63,491 nucleotides of DNA from an uncultured Clostridia bacterium (lineage in GTDB: Bacteria; Bacillota; Clostridia; Christensenellales; CAG-314): assembly GCA_947623225.1 (NCBI GenBank), contig CANQGO010000008.1, positions 1 to 63,491 on the forward strand. Direction: 5' to 3'. The position numbers were made by a program, and so were the translations under genes. Below, piece after piece: positions 52,416-60,790 of this stretch. Under the pieces are notes generated by a model. The model worked only from the letters and a program-made list of their open reading frames with translations. It was not told where the DNA came from and did not search any database. How positions within the stretch are numbered: position 1 is the first letter of the stretch; each line of letters starts with the position of its first letter.

Positions 52416-52449
52416 TAAAATGAGCCATCGACTATACGCCGATGGCTCA
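52412..52449 (-). terminator. Intrinsic terminator after rpmF
   Basis: A 10-bp stem (TGAGCCATCG 52421-52430 with CGATGGCTCA 52440-52449) followed by TTTTATTG on the minus strand. Confidence 0.85.
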
Positions 52450-52464
52450 AGCAGGATCAAATTA

Positions 52465-52653
52465 TTATTTATTATCTGTGGAAACTTCCATCACTTGCTT
52501 TCCGTCGTAGTAACCACAGTTTTCACAAACTTTATGGGCAACCTTCAACTCGTGGCATTGAGGACATTCCACCAAAGAAGCAGCATTAGCCGTCCAATTA
52601 GCCGCTCTGCTGTGCTTTCTTTGCTTTGATGTTTTTCTCTTGGGTACCGCCAT
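52465..52653 (-). CDS. rpmF: 50S ribosomal protein L32
   Basis: L32 (62 aa), a basic protein with an N-terminal MAVPKRKTSKQRKHSRAA and a zinc ribbon of two CxxC pairs (CPQCHELK and CENCG), so this is the zinc-binding form. It follows the DUF177 gene by 15 bases, the conserved pair, and is closed by a terminator. Confidence 0.97.
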   Translation of the reverse strand: MAVPKRKTSKQRKHSRAANWTANAASLVECPQCHELKVAHKVCENCGYYDGKQVMEVSTDNK

Positions 52654-52668
52654 AGTAATGCACCTCCG

Positions 52669-53166
52669 TTAAAATTTTAGATTTTTGAGTGCATCAAATG
52701 CACTACTGTGCGACTTGTCGCAATTACACTGCTTTTCATTAAGATTTGCGCCGCACTTTGGACACAAACCTTTGCAATCGGGCTTACACAATAAACTTGT
52801 AGGAACCGAAAGCACTATTTCGTCGCATATCGCTTTTGTTGCATCCAATTTACTGCCAAAATAAACATATCCATCCTCACCATCATCGATATCTTTATAA
52901 AATATTTGATCAATGAGAACATCTATATCTCTTTCGATCTCGGTCAAACACTTGTCGCAGAAACCACGCACAAAACAATGCAAAGTCCCGCACACGTGCA
53001 CATTTGGTTTCATGAATGTCACAGTCAATGAGGCATCCACATTAACAAGCTGGGCGTTCGGATAAGGTAGCAAGCCTTGCGTCGGCAAAAAATCGAAATG
53101 AAATTCGATCGGCTTACCGATATTGGCAATATTGTCCGTCAAATCCACAATAATCTTATCAGACAC
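52669..53166 (-). CDS. DUF177/YceD family protein (YlbN)
   Basis: A 165-aa DUF177 protein; relatives are linked to 23S rRNA accumulation or ribosome assembly. Two cysteine groups, CFVRGFCDKC (C-x6-C-x2-C with a Cys a little upstream) and CKPDCKGLCPKCGANL, suggest zinc binding; PDCKGLCPKCG is the family signature. I place the start at GTG 53166 (VSDKIIVDLTD), which fits family N-termini and lies 7 nt after the -10 box, making the message leaderless. A longer in-frame TTG would lie inside the promoter. Confidence 0.85.
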   Translation of the reverse strand: MSDKIIVDLTDNIANIGKPIEFHFDFLPTQGLLPYPNAQLVNVDASLTVTFMKPNVHVCGTLHCFVRGFCDKCLTEIERDIDVLIDQIFYKDIDDGEDGYVYFGSKLDATKAICDEIVLSVPTSLLCKPDCKGLCPKCGANLNEKQCNCDKSHSSAFDALKNLKF

Positions 53167-53173
53167 ATTTGTT

Positions 53174-53202
53174 ATTATACAAAACCCGGGTGGTTTTGTC
53201 AA
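53174..53202 (-). promoter_or_regulatory. Consensus sigma-A promoter of ylbN-rpmF with palindromic spacer
   Basis: TTGACA (53197-53202), 17-bp spacer, TATAAT (53174-53179): a full consensus match. The spacer carries the inverted repeat CAAAACC-N5-GGTTTTG (53180-53186 and 53192-53198), reaching into the -35. It could be an operator, or a hairpin ending ackA transcripts. Confidence 0.85.
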
Positions 53203-53206
53203 CAAT

Positions 53207-54409
53207 TTACGCTAACTTTGCTTCTTTAACGGTTTCCCTCGCAATTACAAGTTCTTCATTGGTGGGAATAACCAATATTTTAACTGCAGAATCATCCGTT
53301 TGTAATTCGGCAATCGTACCTCTTGCATAATTAGCATTCTTATCAGCATCAAGTTTGATGCCGAGATAGTCCAGATCTTTCAATGAGGCCGAGCGAATAC
53401 GTTCATCGTTTTCGCCTATACCGGCAGTAAATACGATTGCATCAACGCCATTGAGCACCGCAGCATATGCGCCGATATATTTTTTTACACCGTATGCAAA
53501 CATATCCAATGCAAGTCTTGCACGGTCATTACCCGAATCTGCAGCGGCAGTCAGATCTCTGAAATCGCTTGACACACCGGACACGCCCAGCATACCACAT
53601 TTTTTATTAAGGTATGTAAGCATTTCGGATATATCCATGTTCTCCTTGCGTGCGATATACTCCGCAGCAGCAAAATCTATATCACCGCTTCGCGTTCCCA
53701 TAGGCACTCCTGCCAACGGAGTGAATCCCATGGAGGTGTCTATACATTTACCTCCCTTTACAGCAGTAATAGACGAGCCGTTGCCCAAGTGACAAGTGAT
53801 TATTTTCAACTCTTCTATGTCTTTACCCAGATATTTGGCTGCTTCTTCGGCGACAAACTTATGACTCGTACCGTGTGCGCCGTATCTGCGAATTTTATAT
53901 TTTTCGTAGTGCGAATAATCAACGGCGTACATATACGCGTAATCCGGCATTGTGAAATGGAATCCTGTATCAAAAACCAACACCATGGGTGTATGGGGCA
54001 TCTGGGCAAGACATGCATTCACACCGACAATTGCCGCAGGATTGTGCAATGGTGCCAGGTCTTTTATTTCTTCCATCAATTCCATTGCCTCAGGAGTGAC
54101 CAATGTGGGCTTTTTGAATGCTTCTCCGGACGCCACCACTCTATGCCCTACTCCATCTATCTCGTCCATTGAGGCGATAACGCCAATGTTTTTATCCGTA
54201 AGAGTATCCAACACCAGCTTGACCGCAACTTTGTGGTCCGGCATATCGATTTGCCGCTCAAGCGTATGTCCTTTTGCCTTGTAGACAAAATTTGAATTTG
54301 CTATACCTATACGCTCACAGACGCCTTTTGCCAAAACGCTTTCTGTTTGCATGTCAATAAGTTGATATTTCAAAGAAGAACTACCGGAATTTATTACAAG
54401 AATTTTCAT
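53207..54409 (-). CDS. ackA: Acetate kinase
   Basis: AckA (400 aa) turns acetyl phosphate and ADP into acetate and ATP, the main ATP-yielding fermentation step. Motifs: LVINSGSSSLKYQL, GHRVVASGE (family VHGGE), FDTGFHFTMP, RRYGAHGTSHKFV, TCHLGNGSSITAV and FTAGIGENDERIR. Length is normal. It lies 17 bases after pta, and its stop almost touches the promoter of the next unit. Confidence 0.97.
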   Translation of the reverse strand: MKILVINSGSSSLKYQLIDMQTESVLAKGVCERIGIANSNFVYKAKGHTLERQIDMPDHKVAVKLVLDTLTDKNIGVIASMDEIDGVGHRVVASGEAFKKPTLVTPEAMELMEEIKDLAPLHNPAAIVGVNACLAQMPHTPMVLVFDTGFHFTMPDYAYMYAVDYSHYEKYKIRRYGAHGTSHKFVAEEAAKYLGKDIEELKIITCHLGNGSSITAVKGGKCIDTSMGFTPLAGVPMGTRSGDIDFAAAEYIARKENMDISEMLTYLNKKCGMLGVSGVSSDFRDLTAAADSGNDRARLALDMFAYGVKKYIGAYAAVLNGVDAIVFTAGIGENDERIRSASLKDLDYLGIKLDADKNANYARGTIAELQTDDSAVKILVIPTNEELVIARETVKEAKLA

Positions 54410-54426
54410 ATCTTACACTTCCTTGT

Positions 54427-55422
54427 CTAAAACTCAGTTTGCAATGCAGTAATTGCCACCGCGGCAACAATATCCTCGGATTTGCATCCGCGCGACAAAT
54501 CGTTCAATGGTTTGGCAAAACCTTGGCAGATCGGTCCGACTGCCATGAAACCGCCGAGACGTTCGGCAATTTTGTATCCTATATTGCCCGCTTGCAGATC
54601 CGGGAAAATAAAGACATTCGCATGTCCCGCCACAGGACTGCCTTTAGCTTTCATTTCACCTACAGACGGGACAATCGCTGCGTCGAACTGCAATTCTCCG
54701 TCCAATTTTAATTCAGGAGCCTTCTCCTTAGCGATTCTCGTCGCTTCCTGCACCAATGTTACATTGTCATGCTTCGCGCTTCCTTTGGAGGAAAAAGACA
54801 GCATTGCCACTCTCGGTTCTATACCCGCTATGGCTCTTGCTGATTGAGCCGTAGATATTGCGCAATCGGCTAACCCTTCCGCAGTATATGTGGGATTGAG
54901 CCCGCAATCGGCAAAAACCACCAATCCATCAGGACAGTATTGATTACCTTGCGGTGGACAAATCATCAGATTGAAACTGGACACAGCGGACACACCCAGA
55001 GCTGTTTTAATTATCTGCAAGCCCGGACGCAGTGTATTAGCTGTAGAGTGGCAAGCTCCGGACACAAGGCCATCGACATCGCCCATTTTCAGCATCATTG
55101 CTCCGAAATAAGTCCCATCTTTCAACAGCTCAGTTGCTTGTTCCGTAGTCATACCTTTAGAGGCACGCAATTCTACCAATTTGGCAATATAACCGGACAG
55201 TCTGTCATCCGTAAGAGGATCAACAATTTCCACCCCTGACAGATCGACGTCGGAATTGTTCCTCCTGATAGCGTCCTCATCGCCAAGAAGAACTATATTT
55301 GCGATCCCTTCTTGAGTGACCATCTGCGCAGCCTTGACGACGCGACTGTCTTCACCCTCGCAAAGCACGATTTTCTTGTGCATAGCGGCTGCTTTACTTT
55401 TGATTTGCTCCAATATGCTCAT
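54427..55422 (-). CDS. pta: Phosphate acetyltransferase
   Basis: Pta (331 aa) makes acetyl phosphate from acetyl-CoA. Start ATG 55422 (MSILEQIKSKAAAMHKKI) with AGGAG 6 nt upstream; a further 79 in-frame codons upstream look non-coding and cross the promoter. Motifs: IVLCEGEDSRVVKAAQ, GLVSGACHSTANTLRPGLQI, VFADCGLNPTYTAEGLADCA and HANVFIFPDLQAGNIGYKI. This is the short, Clostridium-type Pta without the N-terminal regulatory domain. Confidence 0.97.
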   Translation of the reverse strand: MSILEQIKSKAAAMHKKIVLCEGEDSRVVKAAQMVTQEGIANIVLLGDEDAIRRNNSDVDLSGVEIVDPLTDDRLSGYIAKLVELRASKGMTTEQATELLKDGTYFGAMMLKMGDVDGLVSGACHSTANTLRPGLQIIKTALGVSAVSSFNLMICPPQGNQYCPDGLVVFADCGLNPTYTAEGLADCAISTAQSARAIAGIEPRVAMLSFSSKGSAKHDNVTLVQEATRIAKEKAPELKLDGELQFDAAIVPSVGEMKAKGSPVAGHANVFIFPDLQAGNIGYKIAERLGGFMAVGPICQGFAKPLNDLSRGCKSEDIVAAVAITALQTEF

Positions 55423-55495
55423 AATATTCTCCTTTGAACACTTTATTTCTTGCATCTTTTGTTGTATAATAAATATACGATCAATATCCTTAAGA

Positions 55496-55524
55496 ATTAT
55501 ATCATAACAATTTTGAATTGTAAA
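55496..55524 (-). promoter_or_regulatory. Sigma-A promoter of pta-ackA
   Basis: TTTACA (55519-55524), 17-bp spacer, TATAAT (55496-55501). It lies in the divergent region shared with tmcAL on the plus strand. Confidence 0.75.
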
Positions 55525-55546
55525 CAAAACAACCGAGAGATTAACA

Positions 55547-56602
55547 ATGAAAATAGCCGCAATTATATGTGAATTCAATCCGTTGCACACAGGCCACAAG
55601 CACTTGCTTGCATTCGCCCAAAATAACGCCGACAAAGTTGTATGTATTATGAGCGGCAATTTTACTCAACGCGGAATGCCGGCCTGCGCCGACAAATACT
55701 CTCGTGCTCGACATGCCATCTTGGCCGGTGCAGACATGGTTATCGAGTTGCCGACCATTTTCGCCACTGCCTCTGCGGAAAATTTTGCTCTGGGCGGAAT
55801 ATATATGACTAAAATCTTGAATGCAGACTTTGTCGTATTCGGCAGCGAGTGCGGAGATATAGCCCGACTCCGCCAATGTGCCGACACGATCGACCTGCCG
55901 GAGATACAACAAAAAATCAAAAACGAATTAAAAAAGGGCGTGACATACCCCAAAGCGATCGCGTTGGCCACCGGTCTTGCGGAATTAGACAAACCAAATA
56001 ATACACTCGCAATAGAGTATATAAGGGCACTGCATAAATTAAATTGCAACGCCTCTCCGCTCACAATAAAGCGTGAAGACAACTACAATTCCTCGCTACC
56101 ACACGCATATGCTTCCTCTGCACTTTTACGCGCTGATCCGAACTTACGACAACAATACACATTCAATTACGTGACGCAAGACATAATTGATAATGTAGAG
56201 CAAAAGTATTGCGACTTTGTGCCGTTGTATATGTCTCTTATTTCTCCGGAAGAATTGCAGCCGATCGAAGGAGTAACCGAAGGGCTTGAAAACCGCATTG
56301 CCGATGCAGAAAAAATGCTGGGTTATGAGCACTTTATTGAACAAATAAAAACTAAAAGATATACCCGACTCAAACTGCAACGTATCATTCTCAATGCTAT
56401 ATTGCGGATCACAAAGGAAAATGTAGAAGAGAGCAAAAACGCTCCTATACCCATAAAAATTCTTGCTGTCAGAAAATCAGCAACCACTCTTCTACCCGAT
56501 CAAATCGCCATAGAAGATAAGATAACCGAAAGAGCCGACAAATTGTATGCTGCCCTCACGGGGAAAAGTGTTCCAACGAAGTTACAGGTCATAGATTGCT
56601 GA
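55547..56602 (+). CDS. tmcAL: tRNA(Met) cytidine acetate ligase TmcAL (YlbM)
   Basis: TmcAL (351 aa) uses acetate and ATP to form N4-acetylcytidine at the wobble position of elongator tRNA-Met. The nucleotidyltransferase-like N-terminus is clear: IICEFNPLHTGHKHLLAFA, with HxGH, then MSGNFTQRGMPACADKYSRA and GADMVIELPTIFATASAENFA. The C-terminal tRNA-binding half has FVPLYMSLISPEEL-type and RLKLQRIILNAIL. It faces pta-ackA, which makes its substrate acetate. The gene is about 50 residues shorter than the Bacillus one. Confidence 0.95.
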   Translation: MKIAAIICEFNPLHTGHKHLLAFAQNNADKVVCIMSGNFTQRGMPACADKYSRARHAILAGADMVIELPTIFATASAENFALGGIYMTKILNADFVVFGSECGDIARLRQCADTIDLPEIQQKIKNELKKGVTYPKAIALATGLAELDKPNNTLAIEYIRALHKLNCNASPLTIKREDNYNSSLPHAYASSALLRADPNLRQQYTFNYVTQDIIDNVEQKYCDFVPLYMSLISPEELQPIEGVTEGLENRIADAEKMLGYEHFIEQIKTKRYTRLKLQRIILNAILRITKENVEESKNAPIPIKILAVRKSATTLLPDQIAIEDKITERADKLYAALTGKSVPTKLQVIDC

Positions 56603-56782
56603 AATAATAGATCTACTTCAATATACTAAATGCGAGTCAATTTCAATAGTCGGCTCTTTTTTAACAATTTTATGATATTATGTCTGAAATAGTAGTATGT
56701 GAATCGCTACTCTTAAGATTACATTTTATTGATTAGCAATTTCGAACATTCGATCAAGCATCTGTAAAACATATCTGCCCTA

Positions 56783-57691
56783 TTGAAAGAATATACTTGT
56801 TTTGTGAAATATATTCGGGTATTTATAACTCTGCTCTTTATGGGAATCGCTGGAATGTTTATCACATCACCAACGAGGTATATGCAGAGTTTTTTTAACG
56901 GCATAACGGTTTGGGCGTATAATGTATTACCTGCATTATTCCCTTTTGCAGTACTGAGCACGCTTGCACTTAAATTTCGTTCCAAAGTAAGATTTTCACT
57001 CACGCAAAAGTTGTTCGGTATAAATTGCGACGGAGTATGGATCATGAGTCTGCTCTGCGGCTATCCGATAGGTGCCAAAGCCATAGCGAACAGCGATGCC
57101 GATGTTTATGCCGCAACAAAAATGTTTTCTTTTTGTGCAACAGCAAGTCCCATATTTATGTTGGCGACCGTTGGGGCAAAATTGCTGCGATCGCCTGTCG
57201 CTACTTTGATCATATTCATATCGCATATCTTTTCGGCAGTCATAAACGGATTGATTTACCGGACAAACAATGTTACGAAAATATCCGAAAACAAACAATT
57301 ATTCCGAGCCGGTGACTTTGGTAACATTATTACAGATTCGGCACTCTCCGTTATATCCGTAGGCGGCTTGGTCGCCCTGTTCTATATGTTGGCAGACATG
57401 CTCAAAAGCATGCTGCCGATCTCCCTGTCCGATAATCTTGCAATAGCGTTTTTGATAGGCTTGCTGGAGATGACCAATGGCATTTTTTCCGTTTGTAATA
57501 TAGCAGATATCACTACCGCAACCGTTCTCGTCAGCGCGTTGCTGTCCTTTGGCGGAATGTGCGTTTTATTGCAATGCTACTCATATCTCGGACAAAAAAA
57601 TGTCAAAGTCGCCGATGTATTGAAAAGTAAATTTACTCAATGCATTCTGGCAACTTTGATAAGCCTTTGTTTAGTTAAAATACTTATGTAA
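56783..57691 (+). CDS. ylbJ: Sporulation membrane protein YlbJ
   Basis: Integral membrane protein (up to 302 aa) with about eight hydrophobic helices and Gate/nucleoside-recognition motifs (CGYPIGAKAIANSDAD and VLPALFPFAVLSTLAL). In Bacillus ylbJ is needed for spore cortex formation. The start is unclear: TTG 56783, GTG 56804 and ATG 56840 are all in frame, none with a good Shine-Dalgarno sequence; the ATG would delete the first helix, so I keep the longest. It follows tmcAL by 180 bases and converges on the DAHP synthase gene, eight bases away. Confidence 0.85.
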   Translation: MKEYTCFVKYIRVFITLLFMGIAGMFITSPTRYMQSFFNGITVWAYNVLPALFPFAVLSTLALKFRSKVRFSLTQKLFGINCDGVWIMSLLCGYPIGAKAIANSDADVYAATKMFSFCATASPIFMLATVGAKLLRSPVATLIIFISHIFSAVINGLIYRTNNVTKISENKQLFRAGDFGNIITDSALSVISVGGLVALFYMLADMLKSMLPISLSDNLAIAFLIGLLEMTNGIFSVCNIADITTATVLVSALLSFGGMCVLLQCYSYLGQKNVKVADVLKSKFTQCILATLISLCLVKILM

Positions 57692-57699
57692 AGTAAAGT

Positions 57700-58683
57700 T
57701 CAATTTCTGCCTAAAAAGGCGTTTATTTCTCTCAGAAGGTTCTCCGTTGTTGCAAAATCCAAACAGTCGTCCGTTTGAGAAACGCCGAATTCCATAATTT
57801 GCTTCCCCGAGTACATGTAACTCTCCACCATCACTCCGTCCACTTTTTCTCTAAGAGCCAAACGCGCATTTTCTATTTGATTTAATGCTACTTTGCCACT
57901 ATTGGCATGATTCAAATCTGCCATTATGAAATCACTCAGCCCACGTTGCTTCAGTAAATGTCTGGTTTGAGATATGTCTTGAGGTGAAATATTGGTCTCG
58001 TATGCTCCGTTTACCTGTCCACCACGCAGTACGATATGTGCATATTTGCAACCGTCGGTCGCAATCTGAGCGTCACGATACGGGAAAACATGCGGATGCG
58101 CTATAGCATAAAGAGAATCCATTGTTTTACCGATACTTCCGTCTGTCGTATTTTTTACTCCGCAGCAAACGTCCAACCCGGATGCAAAATCTCTGTGCAG
58201 ACTATCCTCCGACGAACGTGCCCCAACAAACCAATAACTTACAAGATCGTCAACACACTCATACAATTGGGGATAAAGCAACTCATCAGCAACAGGAAGT
58301 CCTATGCTCAAGCAATCCAGCATCATTTGACGACAGCGGCGTATACCGCTATCGATGTCCACGGAATCGCTTTCGTGCAAGTTGAATGCAGAACCTTTGT
58401 AACCTCTACCGTCAGAATGTGGTTTAGCAGTGTATATTCTCGCGACAAAAAGCAAATTCCGACATTCATTTGCGACTTTTTTTAACTGCACCAGATACTT
58501 GTGCATTGTTGCCGGGTCGTCCGCAGAGCATGGACCGCACACCACAACGAATCGTTTTTTCGAAACGAGGTTATTCTTTAATTCCACGTCAAATTTAAGC
58601 TTAATACTTCGCAATTCCTCACTTAATTGCACGGAAGTTTTGTAGTCGTTGGGTAAAGGAAGTTTTCTCTGTTCGTAAAACAT
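57700..58683 (-). CDS. 3-deoxy-D-arabino-heptulosonate 7-phosphate synthase (class I, AroF/G/H type)
   Basis: DAHP synthase (327 aa) joins phosphoenolpyruvate and erythrose 4-phosphate, the entry to aromatic amino-acid synthesis. The barrel motifs VVVCGPCSADDPATM, ARIYTAKPHSDGRGYKG, PVADELLYP, GARSSEDSLHRDFASGL, KNTTDGS, HIVLRGG and ADLNHANSGK match the E. coli AroFGH group rather than the AroA-Q type common in Bacillus. No chorismate mutase domain is fused. It stands alone, apart from other aro genes, between ylbJ and coaD, so feedback specificity cannot be told. Confidence 0.93.
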   Translation of the reverse strand: MFYEQRKLPLPNDYKTSVQLSEELRSIKLKFDVELKNNLVSKKRFVVVCGPCSADDPATMHKYLVQLKKVANECRNLLFVARIYTAKPHSDGRGYKGSAFNLHESDSVDIDSGIRRCRQMMLDCLSIGLPVADELLYPQLYECVDDLVSYWFVGARSSEDSLHRDFASGLDVCCGVKNTTDGSIGKTMDSLYAIAHPHVFPYRDAQIATDGCKYAHIVLRGGQVNGAYETNISPQDISQTRHLLKQRGLSDFIMADLNHANSGKVALNQIENARLALREKVDGVMVESYMYSGKQIMEFGVSQTDDCLDFATTENLLREINAFLGRN

Positions 58684-58684
58684 A

Positions 58685-59161
58685 TTATATAACCAAATAC
58701 TTTTTTATATCTTCATAGCAACACTCCGGGACATATTCGGAGAAATCTTTCCCAAGCATTGCCAATTCACGTACAAGCGAACTTGAAACGTGTCTGTACT
58801 CTTTTGCGCCCACGACGAATACCGTCTCCCCATCCCAAAATTCTCGGTTAATGTCACACAGATCAATAACCGATTGCAAATCAATTGCATTGCGTATTGA
58901 CTTTATCATAACGTTTGCACCGACATTTTGACAAAAATCTGTCATCATACCATCGCACACCGCAACTTCAGCATTCTGTACATGCTTGATTGCTTTTTTC
59001 AACATGACAAAACGAGCGTCAAGTGGGATCATATATTTTTTTGCAATATTTACCCCTATCACGACATATAATTTGTCTACTAAACGAGCAGCCTGCTCGA
59101 TAGCATCGACATGCCCTTTTGTGACAGGACAAAATGAACCCGCAAAAACTCCTATTCGCAT
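58685..59161 (-). CDS. coaD: Phosphopantetheine adenylyltransferase CoaD
   Basis: CoaD (158 aa) adenylates 4'-phosphopantetheine in coenzyme A synthesis. The T-x-G-H motif is present in GSFCPVTKGHVDAIEQA, and SSSLVRELA matches the nucleotide-binding ISSS. The family GSFDP reads GSFCP here, losing the Asp; the RGLR region reads KSIR. The later NREFWDGETVFVV fits. Length is normal. It overlaps rsmD by ten bases, the usual pair. Confidence 0.92.
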   Translation of the reverse strand: MRIGVFAGSFCPVTKGHVDAIEQAARLVDKLYVVIGVNIAKKYMIPLDARFVMLKKAIKHVQNAEVAVCDGMMTDFCQNVGANVMIKSIRNAIDLQSVIDLCDINREFWDGETVFVVGAKEYRHVSSSLVRELAMLGKDFSEYVPECCYEDIKKYLVI

Positions 59162-59697
59162 GATACGCTCCTTTTATAAAAACTGAATTTTACCGTGCCT
59201 ATTTTCCTTATGTCGTAACAAGACAGATAATTTACATTTTGGGGTAATATATCATCTGCTGCGTGCTCGCAAACAACAATACCTTCTTTATTCAATACGT
59301 TATATTTGTAAATAAGGTCAAGCACTTCCAGATAGTACCCTGATTGATATGGCGGATCGACAAATATAAAATCCATTTTGACATTCAAACTGCGCAGACA
59401 GTCGCGAAAATCTCCAAACATAATATCCGGCGTTTCGCCGATCTTGGCGAAGTTGAGTTTTATAGCGGCGATCGCGTCCTTACTATTGTCGCATAAAATA
59501 ACCCGCTTGGCTCCACGACTCAGGCACTCGATTGCAATCTGTCCCGATCCCGCAAACAAATCAAGCATCGTTGCTCCTTGCAGGTTTGTCCCGATGATGT
59601 TGAACAATGTTTCCTTCATCCTATCCAACGTGGGACGAGTCAAATTCTTGGGAGCCACGAGACTTCTGCCCTTATATTTACCGGTAATTACTCTCAT
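59152..59697 (-). CDS. rsmD: 16S rRNA m2G966 methyltransferase RsmD
   Basis: SAM-dependent methyltransferase (181 aa). N-terminal RNA-binding start MRVITGKYKGRSLVAP, TRPTLDRMKETLFNII, the SAM motif MLDLFAGSGQIAIECLSRGA, and the catalytic DPPY in FVDPPYQSG. AAGGAG precedes ATG 59697. It is paired with coaD as in most Firmicutes. Confidence 0.96.
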   Translation of the reverse strand: MRVITGKYKGRSLVAPKNLTRPTLDRMKETLFNIIGTNLQGATMLDLFAGSGQIAIECLSRGAKRVILCDNSKDAIAAIKLNFAKIGETPDIMFGDFRDCLRSLNVKMDFIFVDPPYQSGYYLEVLDLIYKYNVLNKEGIVVCEHAADDILPQNVNYLSCYDIRKIGTVKFSFYKRSVSCE

Positions 59698-59717
59698 TTC
59701 TCCTTTATTTTACAACA

Positions 59718-60710
59718 TTATCTCAAATTACACAACAGTTCATAAATAATTATCTTATCATTTGCAATATTTACACCATCACCCAGTAATGTCGCTTTAT
59801 CCCCGACACGAATATCCGCGTCAAAGATATCTACAATTATTGTCCCCATGCATACCGCGATCACGGGATAAAGTTGTTGTTTTATAAGTATCTTAGAACC
59901 AACCAATACCCGCGGAAAGCCATTTGCGTAGCCGATATTGAGTATCGCGATGCGTGAACTATGACCCGCTATGTACATGGGTCCATATCCGACCGTGGAA
60001 TCAGAAACAATATTTTTTACTGCCAGCACTTCTGCATAGACGGATTTAACCGGGACAAGCCTATCGTCACCATAACCATACAGTCCCAATCCGATGCGCA
60101 CCATATCCATTCTATATTCAGCAGACAAGAGCGTTCCTGCAGTATTGGCTATGTGACATATCACGTCGGGATATACGGATTTTAAACATTCAAGACATTT
60201 ATCAAAATAACGCATTTGTCTGTCGCACAGATCCTTGGTGGTACCGTAAAAATGAGAAAATATGCCCTCTACTATCACCTGACTATGTTTCAATTGTTCC
60301 GTCAATAATCCCAAGTCTTCGTATCTGAAACCAAACCGTGACATTCCGCTGTCGATTTTAATATGCACGCGAGCAAAACACTTCTGATTTTGAGTTGCAA
60401 CAGCGATATTGTTCAATGTTTCAAAACTATCCAACACCAAAATGAAGTGTTTTCTTATCGCACGCTCCGTATCGGTCTGATTCGGAGGCAAAAGTATCAA
60501 AACGTCCTTATTCAAAAACGCTATTTGCTCTGCTTCCTCCACACAACCTACAGCAAAACAATCCACCTGTCCGCAAATACTGCTTGCGACATGGATCAGC
60601 CCATGCCCATATGCATCGTTTTTCAGCACAGCACACAATTTGGCAGGCTGTACGTTATTTTTGAAAAAGGCAACATTTTTGTGCAAAGCATCAAAATTTA
60701 TATACTGCAT
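59718..60710 (-). CDS. alr: Alanine racemase (short form)
   Basis: PLP enzyme (330 aa) giving D-alanine for peptidoglycan. The PLP lysine is in AVLKNDAYGHG, and the catalytic-tyrosine region reads VGYGPMYIA. It is shorter than usual (about 370), ending at YELLCNLR before the normal R-x-Y tail. The conserved IGYADG reads IGYANG and VCMDQ reads VCMGT. The barrel is otherwise intact (KIDSGMSRFG, ANTAGTL). AAAGGAG precedes ATG 60710. Racemase function is likely but the substitutions leave some doubt. Confidence 0.85.
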   Translation of the reverse strand: MQYINFDALHKNVAFFKNNVQPAKLCAVLKNDAYGHGLIHVASSICGQVDCFAVGCVEEAEQIAFLNKDVLILLPPNQTDTERAIRKHFILVLDSFETLNNIAVATQNQKCFARVHIKIDSGMSRFGFRYEDLGLLTEQLKHSQVIVEGIFSHFYGTTKDLCDRQMRYFDKCLECLKSVYPDVICHIANTAGTLLSAEYRMDMVRIGLGLYGYGDDRLVPVKSVYAEVLAVKNIVSDSTVGYGPMYIAGHSSRIAILNIGYANGFPRVLVGSKILIKQQLYPVIAVCMGTIIVDIFDADIRVGDKATLLGDGVNIANDKIIIYELLCNLR

Positions 60711-60755
60711 TTTTGCTCCTTTGATTTGTGGAATTCACACCATTGACAAAACAGG

Positions 60756-60784
60756 TTTACAATACACGTTGTATTTGATATAAT
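60756..60784 (+). promoter_or_regulatory. Promoter of the two-TM protein-rdgB unit (probably leaderless)
   Basis: TTTACA (60756-60761), 17-bp spacer, TATAAT (60779-60784). ATG 60791 lies six bases past the -10, about where transcription should start. An AATACA-N3-TGTATT inverted repeat lies in the spacer. Confidence 0.8.
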
Positions 60785-60790
60785 ATAAAT

